Assembly (NCBI RefSeq): GCF_000018865.1
Contig: NC_010175.1
Location: 2,418,001 to 2,482,000 of the forward strand
Reading direction: 5' to 3'
DNA length: 64,000 nucleotides
Source: Chloroflexus aurantiacus J-10-fl
Lineage (GTDB): Bacteria > Chloroflexota > Chloroflexia > Chloroflexales > Chloroflexaceae
How positions within the stretch are numbered: the stretch's first letter is position 1; every line of letters begins with the position of its first letter. Below the pieces are notes generated by a model. The model was not told where the DNA came from and searched no databases. It saw nothing but the letters and a program-made list of their open reading frames with translations. Made by a program: the position numbers and the translations under genes. Shown here piece after piece: positions 8,603-20,918 of this stretch.

Positions 8603-11356
8603 GTGCACTCCCTGCGTCGTCGCCTACATCACTTGTTTACTCACTTTAACACCAGCTTGCAAGCCAAACTGGTGCTCTTTACGAGCCTCATGCTAACGGC
8701 AATTCTCCTGATCGCCGCTTACGGTGTCTTTCTGTTTATCGAGTCGATTGAACAAGAGGGATGGGCGGGACGTCAACGCGAAGCGGCGCAGAATGCGGTG
8801 CGTACCATTGATGATTTTTTGCTGCGGGTTGAAGATACGCTGGTACTGCTCGGTTCCCTCTCGGCTGAACAGATCCACCAGTCGCCCGACCTGGCTCCAG
8901 AGCTTCTCAACCGGATACCGGCGTGGGTGGAAATTGTTCGTGTCGATCCAGATGGTCAGGTTATTGCCTCAGCGACACGTGATCGCGCACTGCTGGCTGA
9001 CCTCGTCACCATACCACTCTCCAACTGGTTTCGCGAGGCACGCAGCGGTAAGAGTTATCTTGGCCCTCTCTACATCACTGCCGATAGCGAACCCTATCTT
9101 ATTATGGCAGTACCGGCCAGTGATGGTGGTGTCGTTGCCAGTCGATTGCGGGCAAATTTGCTCTGGGAAACGGTGGCAGCAATTCGATTTGGGCGTACCG
9201 GCAATGCGTACATTGTCGATGAATATGGCACCATCATCGCACATCCTAATCCGCAGCTTGCCCTCTCGTATACATCGATTAGTGAGCGCCCTGAATTTCG
9301 TAGCTTTCCCCCCGATGGCGAGCAACGCTTTTACATTAATCTCTTCGGTGAGGAGACGCTTGGGGTAGCACTTGCTATCCCCGGCACGCCATGGCGGCTA
9401 TTCGCCGAAATTCCTGAAGCAGAAGCCACCGAGTTGTCAACCCAGGCTGGTATTACCTTTACATTCAGCCTGATAATCTTTGGCGTCGTTATGGTGCTCG
9501 CCGTCAACTACCTGCTCAACCGCTTTGTTTTTCGCACTTTGGAGGAGTTACAGCAGGGGGCTGAACGGATCGGAAGTGGTGATTTATCACACCCCTTACC
9601 TGTACCACCTGAACAAGAACTGGCTCAGGTTGCTCAATCCTTCAACACCATGATGCATCAGTTACGCACGCGCAATACGGAGATTGCCCGTCAGACGGCA
9701 AATTTGAAAGCTGAAATTCAGGAGCGTCGTCGGGTCGAACAAGAATTGATCAAAGCCCGTGACGCTGCCGAGGCGGCATCACGCGCCAAGAGCACGTTCC
9801 TTGCCACGATGAGCCATGAGTTGCGTACCCCATTGACGGCAATTATTGGCTATAGTCAGCTTCTGGAACAACTGGTGAGCAAAGGGATATACGATACAGT
9901 AGCGCACGATGTTGGGCGTATTCGGGCAGCCGGTACGCATCTGCTTGCCCTTATTAATGATATCCTCGACATCTCGAAGATCGAGGCCGGTCGGATGACG
10001 GTGAGTGTCGAGTATGCGGATGTGGCCGATCTGGTGCGATCTGCCGTGAATACGATCATTCCCCAAATCGAGAAGAATCGCAATCGGCTCCATGTCCATT
10101 GTCCGCCGGACATAGGCATTCTGAACAGCGACGCAACAAAAGTGCGTCAGGCTCTGATTAATCTGCTAAGTAATGCAGCCAAGTTTACCGAAGACGGTGA
10201 GGTCACTCTGACTGTCAGCCGGTATCAAAAGGATCATCAAACCTGGTTCCGTTTTGTCGTTGCCGATACCGGTATCGGCATTCCGGCTGACAAGCATGAT
10301 AAGTTATTCAAAGCATTTTCGCAGGTCGATGACTCGCCAACCCGTAAATACGGTGGCACTGGCCTGGGTCTGGCATTGAGCCAGCGGTTGTGTGAGCTTA
10401 TCGGGGGCCGGATTACGATGGAGAGTGCCGTTGGGGTTGGTTCAACTTTTACGATGGAAATTCCTGAAATCCCTGGCGATCCTCTAACAACGTCTACATT
10501 GGATTTAGATGAACTGCCTTCTCAAATGACAAGTGAACAACCGGTTGCCATTGACGCATCGGTACCGGTGATGCCGGTGAGTAATGCCATCATTCTCGTC
10601 ATTGATGATGATCCGACAGTCGGAACGATGATTCAGCGTCTCATGGCGGCAGGTGAGGCGTATGTTGTGACAGCGACAACCGGTGCAGAAGGCTTGCGTC
10701 TGGCAACCGATCTTGTTCCCGACCTGATTGTTCTCGATCTCAAACTACCCGATCTCCATGGGCTGGAAGTTCTGGCCCGCCTGCGCGACAATCCTGAACT
10801 AACCAACGTTCCGATAGTTGTATTGACTATCGATGAGCAATCACGGCGCAGTATTACCTTTCCCATTGCCGAGTATCTCGTTAAACCGGTCGCACTTGAA
10901 ACGCTCCTGGAGGTGGTTAAACGCTATTGTCGACCCCAATCTACATCCTCTACTGACCATATCCTGCTGGTTGAAGACGATCAGAGGTTGGCTGAACTGC
11001 TGGAACGAACGTTACGCACTGCTGGCTGGTCGGTTGAAGTAACCTTTGATGGCGAGGCTGGTCTTGCCGCAGCTCTGGCTCGACCACCAGGATTAATTCT
11101 GTTAGACTACATGTTACCGAAACTCGATGGTTTGCAATTCCTTGCTCAGTTGCGCGCTGATCCGGTTGGTCAGACTATTCCGGTGATCTTGATGACTGCG
11201 CGTGACTTGTCTACCGCTGAACGGCAGCAACTGGCAGCAAGCGCGGATGCTATTCAGTATAAGGCTGAATTGGATATAGAGACGCTTATTACGCATATTC
11301 GCAACATGTTGACGCACGCTCGCTCAACTTCTGCTGATAGTACTATTTCGGGATAA
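8603..11356 (+). CDS. hybrid sensor histidine kinase with two receiver domains
   Basis: 917 aa with a GTG start preceded by GAGGTGAT. Order: TM1 (about 20-45), an extracytoplasmic dCache-like sensor (about 50-285, including FGRTGNAYIVDEYG), TM2 (about 288-312), HAMP, coiled coil, HisKA with His405 in SHELRTPL, HATPase (NLLSNAAKF, DTGIGIP, GGTGLGLALS), receiver 1 with Asp712 in VLDLKLPD, and receiver 2 with Asp835 in LLDYMLP. It should autophosphorylate and relay phosphate. No Hpt domain is visible, so the route to an output is open. Its position directly after two binding lipoproteins suggests ligand-loaded lipoprotein is sensed by the dCache domain, as in TorT-TorS or LuxP-LuxQ type systems (inference). 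Confidence 0.9.
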   Translation: MHSLRRRLHHLFTHFNTSLQAKLVLFTSLMLTAILLIAAYGVFLFIESIEQEGWAGRQREAAQNAVRTIDDFLLRVEDTLVLLGSLSAEQIHQSPDLAPELLNRIPAWVEIVRVDPDGQVIASATRDRALLADLVTIPLSNWFREARSGKSYLGPLYITADSEPYLIMAVPASDGGVVASRLRANLLWETVAAIRFGRTGNAYIVDEYGTIIAHPNPQLALSYTSISERPEFRSFPPDGEQRFYINLFGEETLGVALAIPGTPWRLFAEIPEAEATELSTQAGITFTFSLIIFGVVMVLAVNYLLNRFVFRTLEELQQGAERIGSGDLSHPLPVPPEQELAQVAQSFNTMMHQLRTRNTEIARQTANLKAEIQERRRVEQELIKARDAAEAASRAKSTFLATMSHELRTPLTAIIGYSQLLEQLVSKGIYDTVAHDVGRIRAAGTHLLALINDILDISKIEAGRMTVSVEYADVADLVRSAVNTIIPQIEKNRNRLHVHCPPDIGILNSDATKVRQALINLLSNAAKFTEDGEVTLTVSRYQKDHQTWFRFVVADTGIGIPADKHDKLFKAFSQVDDSPTRKYGGTGLGLALSQRLCELIGGRITMESAVGVGSTFTMEIPEIPGDPLTTSTLDLDELPSQMTSEQPVAIDASVPVMPVSNAIILVIDDDPTVGTMIQRLMAAGEAYVVTATTGAEGLRLATDLVPDLIVLDLKLPDLHGLEVLARLRDNPELTNVPIVVLTIDEQSRRSITFPIAEYLVKPVALETLLEVVKRYCRPQSTSSTDHILLVEDDQRLAELLERTLRTAGWSVEVTFDGEAGLAAALARPPGLILLDYMLPKLDGLQFLAQLRADPVGQTIPVILMTARDLSTAERQQLAASADAIQYKAELDIETLITHIRNMLTHARSTSADSTISG

Positions 11357-11390
11357 TCCCCTTACTATCACGGTGCTACCGGGTACACCT

Positions 11391-11765
11391 ATGGCAAAGA
11401 TTCTGATCGTCGAAGATGATAGCAATAACCGGGACTTGATCGCACGTATCGTTGAACTCATGGGACATCAGCCAATTCTGGCAATTGATGGGGCGCAGGG
11501 TGTTGCCCTGGCACGTAGTGAACAACCTGACTTGATCATCATGGATATGGGTCTACCAGTGCTCAATGGCTGGCAGGCAACTCACCGTATTAAGTCGCAA
11601 CCGGCAACCAGGCACATCCCTGTCCTGGCCCTCACGGCATACGCGATGAATGAAGATCGGATACGGTCGTTGGTTGCAGGTTGTGATGATTTCGAGACCA
11701 AGCCGATTGATTTCAATCGCTTCCGTGAAAAGGTAGATGCATTACTTGCACGGCGGGTAGACTAG
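11391..11765 (+). CDS. single-domain response regulator (CheY/DivK-like)
   Basis: 124 aa from the ATG at 11391; an in-frame GTG at 11373 adds only six residues. A lone receiver: acidic pocket VEDDSNN, phospho-acceptor Asp52 in IIMDMGLP, Thr in LALTAYAM and conserved Lys in ETKPID. There is no output domain. It lies 34 bp after the hybrid kinase and is the probable last relay of that operon. The DivK-like composition suggests protein-protein signalling rather than DNA binding. Confidence 0.85.
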   Translation: MAKILIVEDDSNNRDLIARIVELMGHQPILAIDGAQGVALARSEQPDLIIMDMGLPVLNGWQATHRIKSQPATRHIPVLALTAYAMNEDRIRSLVAGCDDFETKPIDFNRFREKVDALLARRVD

Positions 11766-12026
11766 CGGCTGGTATGCTTGCCTGTGGTTGCCGTATATGG
11801 GTTCACCACAGAGGCACGGCGGGCACAGAGGTATATCGTGGTCGCCCCGTTTCCTGTACGATGGGGGCGCCATTATCGCACTATCATCACATCGCACAAG
11901 TTGACAAATACCGGATGCTATGGTATCTAAGTGAAATGCATGAGACCCGCTGCGACGGATCAGGCAGCCAATAATCATCAATACACCTGCAATGCTCCGC
12001 TCGAACAGGGTCTGTCTCACCGAAAA
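11766..12026. other. intergenic, fragment of a dispersed repeat
   Basis: No convincing gene. At 11812-11840 there is TCACCACAGAGGCACGG...CACAGAGG, matching an inner part of the MITE-like element found at 31609 and 45537. The rest shows nothing I recognise. Confidence 0.5.
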
Positions 12027-12117
12027 GGGCAGGTCGCATAGTTGGTCTAGTGCGCGGCACTGGAAATGCCGTACAGCGGCAACGCTGTCGTGGGTTCGAA
12101 TCCCACCCTGCCCGCCA
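12027..12117 (+). tRNA. tRNA-Ser (anticodon GGA), CCA encoded
   Basis: The acceptor stem GGGCAGG/CCTGCCC is followed by G and an encoded CCA. The anticodon stem CGGCA/TGCCG encloses loop CTGGAAA, giving anticodon GGA. A long variable arm (TACAGCGGCAACGCTGTC) marks it as type II, and the T-arm GTGGGTTCGAATCCCAC is canonical. It reads UCC/UCU serine codons. Confidence 0.93.
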
Positions 12118-12317
12118 TATCTTATGAGGAATACAGGGAACACAATCCAATGTGCTACCTGTATTTATTTTTACGGGTCATTGGAGAAGCCTTCCAACAA
12201 CCATTCTCTCGCTTGTCCGACATCTGTACCACTGCTCCCCGATCCGCGTCACCGCTCACGCGCAAGCTCATCACGGATGGTTCAGCCTGATGGACCTGCT
12301 CTGTACGCATAGTGCCT

Positions 12318-12445
12318 CTGTGTTCCGCGCCTGATCGTGAGCACGGCTGGCGCGGCAGCCACGCTGCCGCACTCCAAACTCTGCGACACAGGAAACCCTG
12401 TCTGGCAATGGTATCTGCTCTGAAACGTAATCGCACCCCTCAATA
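12318..12445 (-). repeat. dispersed hairpin repeat, copy B (reverse orientation)
   Basis: The core at 12350-12372 (CGGCAG/CTGCCG arms) is flanked on the minus strand by GTCGCAGAGTTTGGAGTGCGG and GCCAGCCGTGCTCACGATC, matching copies A, C and D. Nothing else is recognised between the tRNA and the carB promoter. Confidence 0.7.
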
Positions 12446-12559
12446 AAGCATGTGCTACATCGCACAATGAATTATCGCAAGCTGGATCGTCTGATGACGA
12501 TGTTTGTGTTGCTTTGTCACCCTTTTCGCCATTGTGCTACCATACCCGTCGATCTGCTG

Positions 12560-12565
12560 TATAAT
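12560..12565 (+). promoter_or_regulatory. candidate -10 element for carB
   Basis: A consensus TATAAT lies 57 bp before the carB start. No good -35 sits at normal spacing (TTGTGC is 22 bases away), so support is modest. Confidence 0.35.
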
Positions 12566-12621
12566 CAGTCAGCGTCGCCGGGGCGCGCGCATGTGTCCAC
12601 CGCGGAGGAGTTTGAGAGAAG

Positions 12622-15915
<3,294 letters not shown>

Positions 15916-16264
15916 TCTGGTAGGGGTCAGTTAAACGAGCAGTATCAAATCCTGACCGACACTGTGCCTCGTTCAGGTGGTCAGACCCGTGCTGGTGCGC
16001 TGTCGGTGTGTTCCCGGCGTATTGCTGGTGAGTCGGCACAGGTGCACGAACTGGTTTGCGTACTTTGCCAGCGTGAAGGGTGGCGAGGGTGTCATGGTGG
16101 TGCTGCATCCAGTGGTGGTATGCGACACGCCCCCACCCTCACCCGCCCCGCTCTATGCATTACCCACAACTGGTGTCAACCACGTGCGTATCAGCGGGTA
16201 TGATCGCCATGGGTGCTGTTGTGGACGACTGGCACGGTGGCAGTGCGCCGCTCCAGCCGTGCCA

Positions 16265-16390
16265 GCACGTGCTGAATGGGTTGCCTTACACGCGCATCAT
16301 GTGCGTGTCGCGCAGTTTGGCGTGCGGCAGCCATGCTGCCGCGCCAGCCGTGCTCACGATCCGGCGCGTGGTGGAGCGGTGCCCCGGATG
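16265..16390 (+). repeat. dispersed hairpin repeat, copy C
   Basis: The core at 16322-16344 is preceded by GGGTTGCCTTACACGC and GTGTCGCGCAGTTTGGC and followed by CAGCCGTGCTCACGATCCGG. It shares the left flank with copy A. Confidence 0.75.
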
Positions 16391-16459
16391 GTCATAGCAC
16401 GAACAAATAGCTGTATCTCGTTCCCATTCCGCACACCGGCAAGGATACCGCTTCCAGCC

Positions 16460-16610
16460 CGGATTGCCCTCGTATGGCGTGCGGCAGCCATGCTGCCGCG
16501 CCAGCCGTGCTCACCATCCGGCGCGTGGCATACCGTTCCCCATCCTGGTCACGGAGGTACTGGATGTGCTCGTGCCGATCATCGAGTCGGTCAGGCATGT
16601 ATGCGATACC
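16460..16610 (+). repeat. dispersed hairpin repeat, copy D
   Basis: The core at 16479-16501 is followed by CAGCCGTGCTCACCATCC, GGAGGTACTGGATGTGCTCG and GAGTCGGTCAGG. The right flank matches copy A over roughly 110 bp. Confidence 0.75.
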
Positions 16611-16917
16611 TGCGCGTAGACGTATTGTTGCACCAGGTTCGTGCCTGCACACCATCGGCCACGGTCAGCACCTGACAGCAGTGGAGAGGAATGCCTGCAC
16701 GCAGGCTGGAAGCCTGCGCCACGGAGAGCGCTTGCTGCCCGGCCTAATGCAGCGTGACATGTGGGTAATGCATAGCCCGCCCCCGCTGGGGCGGGTGAGG
16801 GTGGAGCTGAATGGCTTCCGCTCAAGACCTAATATCCCGCCAACCTCGCGCTTGCCGCGTCTCTCGTGTGGCAATGTTAAACAGGAATATTCACGTCCAT
16901 CCGTAGGGGCGGGTTGT

Positions 16918-16946
16918 GTAGGGGCGGGTTTAGAACCCGCCCCTAC
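16918..16946 (-). terminator. GTAGGGGCGGG hairpin downstream of the ABC exporter genes
   Basis: 13-bp arms GTAGGGGCGGGTT/AACCCGCCCCTAC around a 3-base loop, about 60 bp past the stop at 17004. It belongs to a dispersed family (also 42253 and 61880). It lacks a T-tract, so termination is inferred from position and stem strength. Confidence 0.45.
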
Positions 16947-16996
16947 TTCTATTTCCTATCTCCTATCTCCTATTTCCTACCTTCTACTTCCTCCCC
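16944..16996 (-). repeat. heptamer (GATAGGA-type) array, copy 1
   Basis: On the minus strand the array reads GGAAGTAGAAGGTAGGAAATAGGAGATAGG and so on, imperfect units of 7 bp. It starts just downstream of the ABC exporter stop codon, in sense orientation. Confidence 0.7.
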
Positions 16997-17003
16997 ACCG
17001 GCA

Positions 17004-18821
17004 CTACGCCGCATCCCTCCGCCCGGCGGCCTCAATATATTCGAGGCTCTGATGGCGAAAATAGGTGTTGTAAAGCTCAGCATAATGCCCGCCGGCAGCC
17101 AGCAACTGATCGTGGGTGCCCTGTTCGAGAATGGTGCCATGGCGGAGCACGATGATCCGATCCACCTCTCGCACAGTGCTTAGCCGGTGAGCGATAATGA
17201 TCGCGGTACGTCCGCGCATTGCCTCGTCAAGCCCCTCCTGGATCAATGCCTCGGTGAGCGGGTCAATGCTGGCCGTCGCTTCATCGAGGATCAGAATCGC
17301 CGGGTCTTGCAATAAGACCCGCGCCAGGGCAACCAGTTGTCGTTGGCCCATACTCAGGCCACTGCCGCGCTCGCCTACCGGTGTGTCCAGTCCGGCTGGC
17401 AGGCTACTCAGCCAGTCGCCGTTGCCGACACGCTGTGCAGCAGCCATCACCGCCTCATCGTCAGCATCTGGTCGTCCGTAACGAATATTCTCGCGCACCG
17501 TACCGTCGAACAAGAAGGGGATTTGGGTCACCATCCCAAGCTGACTACGGTAGGCATTCAGATCGAGACGACGAATATCGTAGCCATCGATCTGAATCTG
17601 ACCACCTTGAAATTCGTAGAAACGAGCAATCAGCTTGGCAATGCTACTCTTGCCCGAACCGGTGTGGCCCACCAGTGCTACCCGTTCACCCGGCTTGATA
17701 TGCAGGTTGAACTGGCGCAATACCGGTTCACCCGGCTTGTACGCAAAATCGACCTCGCTAAACCTGATCTCGCCACGGAGACGTCCCGGATCAAGCCGGT
17801 CAACCTGCACTACTCGCGGTTCAGCGTCGATCAGGGCAAAGACCCGCTCGCCGGCTGCCAGACCGAGCTGAAACTGGCTCCAGAACGAAGCGATACTGGT
17901 CAGCGGAAACCAGAAGCTTTGCAGACCTTGAATGAACAGGAACCAGCTCCCGGTGGTGAGTTCACCGGCATACACTGCCTGTCCACCCAGATAGACCAGT
18001 AATGCTGTCCCAACTGCGGCCAGCAGATTGAGCAACGGAAAGATGCTGCTAAAGGTATAGCGCGTGCGGAGATTGATCCGTCGACTCTTCTGATTCACAT
18101 CGAGGAAGTCAGCGTAGACGGCTTGCTCCTGGCGAAAAGTTTTGGCCACGCCAATACCACTCACCGTCTCTTGAATGTGGTTGCTGACTTCAGCATTGAC
18201 CCGGCGCGATGCGGTGATGACCCGGCGGGCAATGGCGCGAAAAGCCAGCGCTGCGCTGATGATCAATGGGGCCAGTCCCAGCAATATCAGGGTCAATGAC
18301 CAGCTTACACTGGCCAGATAACCGATTAGCACCACGACCAGCAAGAGCCGGCTGAGCAAATCCATCGTCAACGTCATCACCTGTGCGAACGCAGCGGTAT
18401 CAGAGTTGACCCGACTGACAATCTTCCCGGATGGAAACTCATCGTAGAAGCTCAGATCACGGGCCAGGACAGCATCGGCAGCATCGCGGCGCATTGCCAG
18501 TACCACTTCACCAATCGCCCGTACCGACATCGTCTGGCGGATCAGGTTAAATACCCACGAGAGACAGGCAATCAGAGCCAGTGCACCGGCCAGGATACCC
18601 ACCCGATCCAGCGATGTTGCCGTCTGTATCTCATCGATACTGCGCGAGATAAAGATCGGGATCAGCGCCTCGATCAGCGCCGTTGCACTGATCATAAGCG
18701 CTGCGGTGATGATGCGGGGCGCTTGTGGGCGAAAATAGCGCAGAATACGCCGCACCAGTTCACGATCACTGTATTTGCGGTCGTAACCCTCGGCGTCGAG
18801 GCCATCAAACAGAAAACCCAT
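17004..18821 (-). CDS. ABC exporter half-transporter, catalytically competent subunit
   Basis: 605 aa from the ATG at 18821; the longer frame runs into the upstream gene. One base separates this ATG from the upstream stop, so translation is probably coupled. The N-terminal six-helix exporter domain spans about 25-320 and the C-terminal ATPase about 350-590. Walker A is GHTGSGKSS, the signature is LSMGQ (degenerate), Walker B with catalytic Glu is ILILDEATAS and the H-loop is IIAHRLS. It pairs with the preceding gene as a heterodimer. The canonical ATP site would be built from its Walker motifs plus the partner's LSGGQ. Likely exports lipids or drugs; substrate unknown. Confidence 0.9.
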   Translation of the reverse strand: MGFLFDGLDAEGYDRKYSDRELVRRILRYFRPQAPRIITAALMISATALIEALIPIFISRSIDEIQTATSLDRVGILAGALALIACLSWVFNLIRQTMSVRAIGEVVLAMRRDAADAVLARDLSFYDEFPSGKIVSRVNSDTAAFAQVMTLTMDLLSRLLLVVVLIGYLASVSWSLTLILLGLAPLIISAALAFRAIARRVITASRRVNAEVSNHIQETVSGIGVAKTFRQEQAVYADFLDVNQKSRRINLRTRYTFSSIFPLLNLLAAVGTALLVYLGGQAVYAGELTTGSWFLFIQGLQSFWFPLTSIASFWSQFQLGLAAGERVFALIDAEPRVVQVDRLDPGRLRGEIRFSEVDFAYKPGEPVLRQFNLHIKPGERVALVGHTGSGKSSIAKLIARFYEFQGGQIQIDGYDIRRLDLNAYRSQLGMVTQIPFLFDGTVRENIRYGRPDADDEAVMAAAQRVGNGDWLSSLPAGLDTPVGERGSGLSMGQRQLVALARVLLQDPAILILDEATASIDPLTEALIQEGLDEAMRGRTAIIIAHRLSTVREVDRIIVLRHGTILEQGTHDQLLAAGGHYAELYNTYFRHQSLEYIEAAGRRDAA

Positions 18822-18822
18822 A

Positions 18823-20640
18823 CTATGCAGCCCCTTCTGTTGAACGAACAAGATCGGTCAGCGTGGCGGTATGTTCGTAGCGCGCAAAGATACGACGATA
18901 GTGTGGTGATGTGCGTAACAGCTCTTCGTGAGTACCGGATGCCACCAGGCGCCCACCGTCGAGGACAAGGATTTGATCGGCCCACCGAATCTGGGCCAGG
19001 CGATGGGTAATCAGCAGTACGGTGCGGCCCTGTTGTGCCTGCCGAATCGCCCGTTGAATCTCGTCTTCAGTCGCGCTATCAATCGCGCTGGTGCTATCGT
19101 CGAGAATGAGAATGCGGGGATTGGCAAGGAAGGCGCGGGCGAGGGCAATGCGCTGGCGCTGACCACCAGACAAAGTGACGCCGCGTTCGCCGATCACTGT
19201 CTGGTAACCATGCGGCATGCGACTGATAAACTCGTGGGCCTGTGCTGCCCGTGCTGCTGCTTCGATTTGCTCCGGTGTGGCCTCTGGTGCGCCGAACGCA
19301 ATATTCTCAGCGATAGTGCGCGAGAAGAGAAAAATATCCTGCTCGATTTTTCCGATCTGCGAACGCAGCGCATCGAGATTCCAGTCACGCACATCAACCC
19401 CGTCAATCAACACCCGTCCGGCAGTAGCGTCGTAGGTACGGTTAACGAGTTGGGTAAGCGCACTCTTCCCGCTGCCGGTCTGGCCGACGATGGCGACTGT
19501 CTGCCCGGCAGGAATATGGAACGAGATGTCGTGGAGCACCTGATGGGGTTCTTCACCAGGGTTGGCAGCAAAACTGAAGCTGACATGCTCAAAGGTGATT
19601 TCGCCACGCAGCGGTGCCCGATAGCCATCCGGGTTCTCATCGAGATCGGTTTCAGCGTTGATGATGGCGAGAATACGTCGCGCACCGGCCAATCCGGCCT
19701 GAAAGACCGAAAAGGCGAAGAGGGAAATAAACGTTGGAAAACGCAACACATTCATCAAGCCAATGACCGCGACCACCTGCCCCAGACCGATGTCACCTGT
19801 ACTGTACAGCCAGAGGGCATGGAAGAATTGAGCACCCAAGGCAATGCCAAACAGCAACAACGGTAAATAGCGGGCCTCGATCCGACCCTGTTCAACAAAT
19901 AGATCACGGAAGCGTTGGGCATTGCGGAGGTATTTCGAGCGTTCGAGTGCCTCGCGAGCGCTGGCCTTCACCACTTCAATACCGCTGATGGTCTCTTCCA
20001 GACCGGCATTCATCAGTCCATACTGCTCGCGCTGCTGCTGAATCACCGGCATCAGGCGGCGCAAGTAATGGCGCGCCGTGATGATATAACCGACCACAAA
20101 GATCAGTGGCACAACCATCAACCGTGGCTCGGTAAAGAAGATAAACGTTAGAGGGACGACAATCCCTAACACCGTTTCTGAAATCAGGGTTGCGCCGGGC
20201 ACGATCATATTGGCCACCAGATTGGTATCGTCGGTGGCGCGGGCCATCAAATCACCGGCTCGTTGCCGATCATGAAACGCTTTACTCTTGGCGAGCAGGC
20301 TCTCGTAGAACTCCTGGCGCACATCAGCTTCGACCCGTGCTGCCACATTCTCGGCGGACAGACTTCCAATCAGTGCGCTGATACTGTCGGTAATCATCAA
20401 CGCCAGCACTCCCAACGCCAGCGCAGTCAATGCAGCATAGTCAGGAGTGCCACTGAGCACATCAGCAGCACGCCCAATCACCGCCTGTGCTCCCGAATAG
20501 GAGGCCCATGCCGTGATGAAACAGAGATAAAACCCCAACACAAACGGCCAGTAACGAGCAGCATGCGAGAGGAGCCAACGCGCAACACTGCGTCGGTCAT
20601 AAGAATAGGCAGAAGCCACAGAAAATTCACTACGCTGCAC
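18823..20640 (-). CDS. ABC exporter half-transporter, degenerate-site subunit
   Basis: 605 aa. The GTG start has AAAGGAG nine bases upstream. The exporter membrane domain spans about 30-320 and the ATPase about 345-590. Walker A is GQTGSGKSA, the signature LSGGQ is intact, but Walker B reads ILILDDSTSAID, so the catalytic Glu is Asp. That substitution, combined with the partner's LSMGQ, is the known signature of heterodimeric exporters with one non-hydrolysing site (TM287/288, BmrCD type). First gene of a two-gene operon. Confidence 0.9.
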   Translation of the reverse strand: MQRSEFSVASAYSYDRRSVARWLLSHAARYWPFVLGFYLCFITAWASYSGAQAVIGRAADVLSGTPDYAALTALALGVLALMITDSISALIGSLSAENVAARVEADVRQEFYESLLAKSKAFHDRQRAGDLMARATDDTNLVANMIVPGATLISETVLGIVVPLTFIFFTEPRLMVVPLIFVVGYIITARHYLRRLMPVIQQQREQYGLMNAGLEETISGIEVVKASAREALERSKYLRNAQRFRDLFVEQGRIEARYLPLLLFGIALGAQFFHALWLYSTGDIGLGQVVAVIGLMNVLRFPTFISLFAFSVFQAGLAGARRILAIINAETDLDENPDGYRAPLRGEITFEHVSFSFAANPGEEPHQVLHDISFHIPAGQTVAIVGQTGSGKSALTQLVNRTYDATAGRVLIDGVDVRDWNLDALRSQIGKIEQDIFLFSRTIAENIAFGAPEATPEQIEAAARAAQAHEFISRMPHGYQTVIGERGVTLSGGQRQRIALARAFLANPRILILDDSTSAIDSATEDEIQRAIRQAQQGRTVLLITHRLAQIRWADQILVLDGGRLVASGTHEELLRTSPHYRRIFARYEHTATLTDLVRSTEGAA

Positions 20641-20918
20641 GAGGATTTGCTCCTTTCGCGGCTAAATAGAACATGGTTGCTAGTATATCTGATAGGAAAC
20701 TGAAAAAGATCGGTCAGAAGGTGGAATGTCGCAGGCCTGTCAAGGTTCTTCACGAGAAGGCACTGGCCGTGTTCAGTCCGTTTCATTTGCTCTATCACAA
20801 CATTGCTTTGGCGGTAAGTGAAGGCATTCACCAGATGTAACCTTTTTCCTATATCCAACGTATTGATAGCGTGCTACAATGCGAACGTATCTGCGTATCG
20901 TTACGGAGAAACAGCCCT

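Larger units (their letters stand above)
15916..17003. other. 1.1-kb repeat-rich intergenic region
   Basis: No gene is supported; several short frames here are low-complexity or repeat-derived. It contains two copies of the dispersed hairpin repeat (C, D), a GCAGGCTGGAAGCCTGC-type hairpin near 16697, a GTAGGGGCGGG hairpin (16918-16946) and a heptamer array (16944-16996). The segment at about 15940-15990 resembles one at about 42090-42140 (GACACTG...TTCAGG...GTCAG), a further diverged repeat pair. Confidence 0.7.

Noticed and set aside
15977-17052. overlapping frames of up to 232 codons in the carB-ABC spacer
   Set aside because: Composed of hairpin and heptamer repeats; several frames translate equally well and none has a domain.
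18928-19866. 312-codon plus-strand frame
   Set aside because: Antisense to an ABC exporter gene whose motifs are clear.
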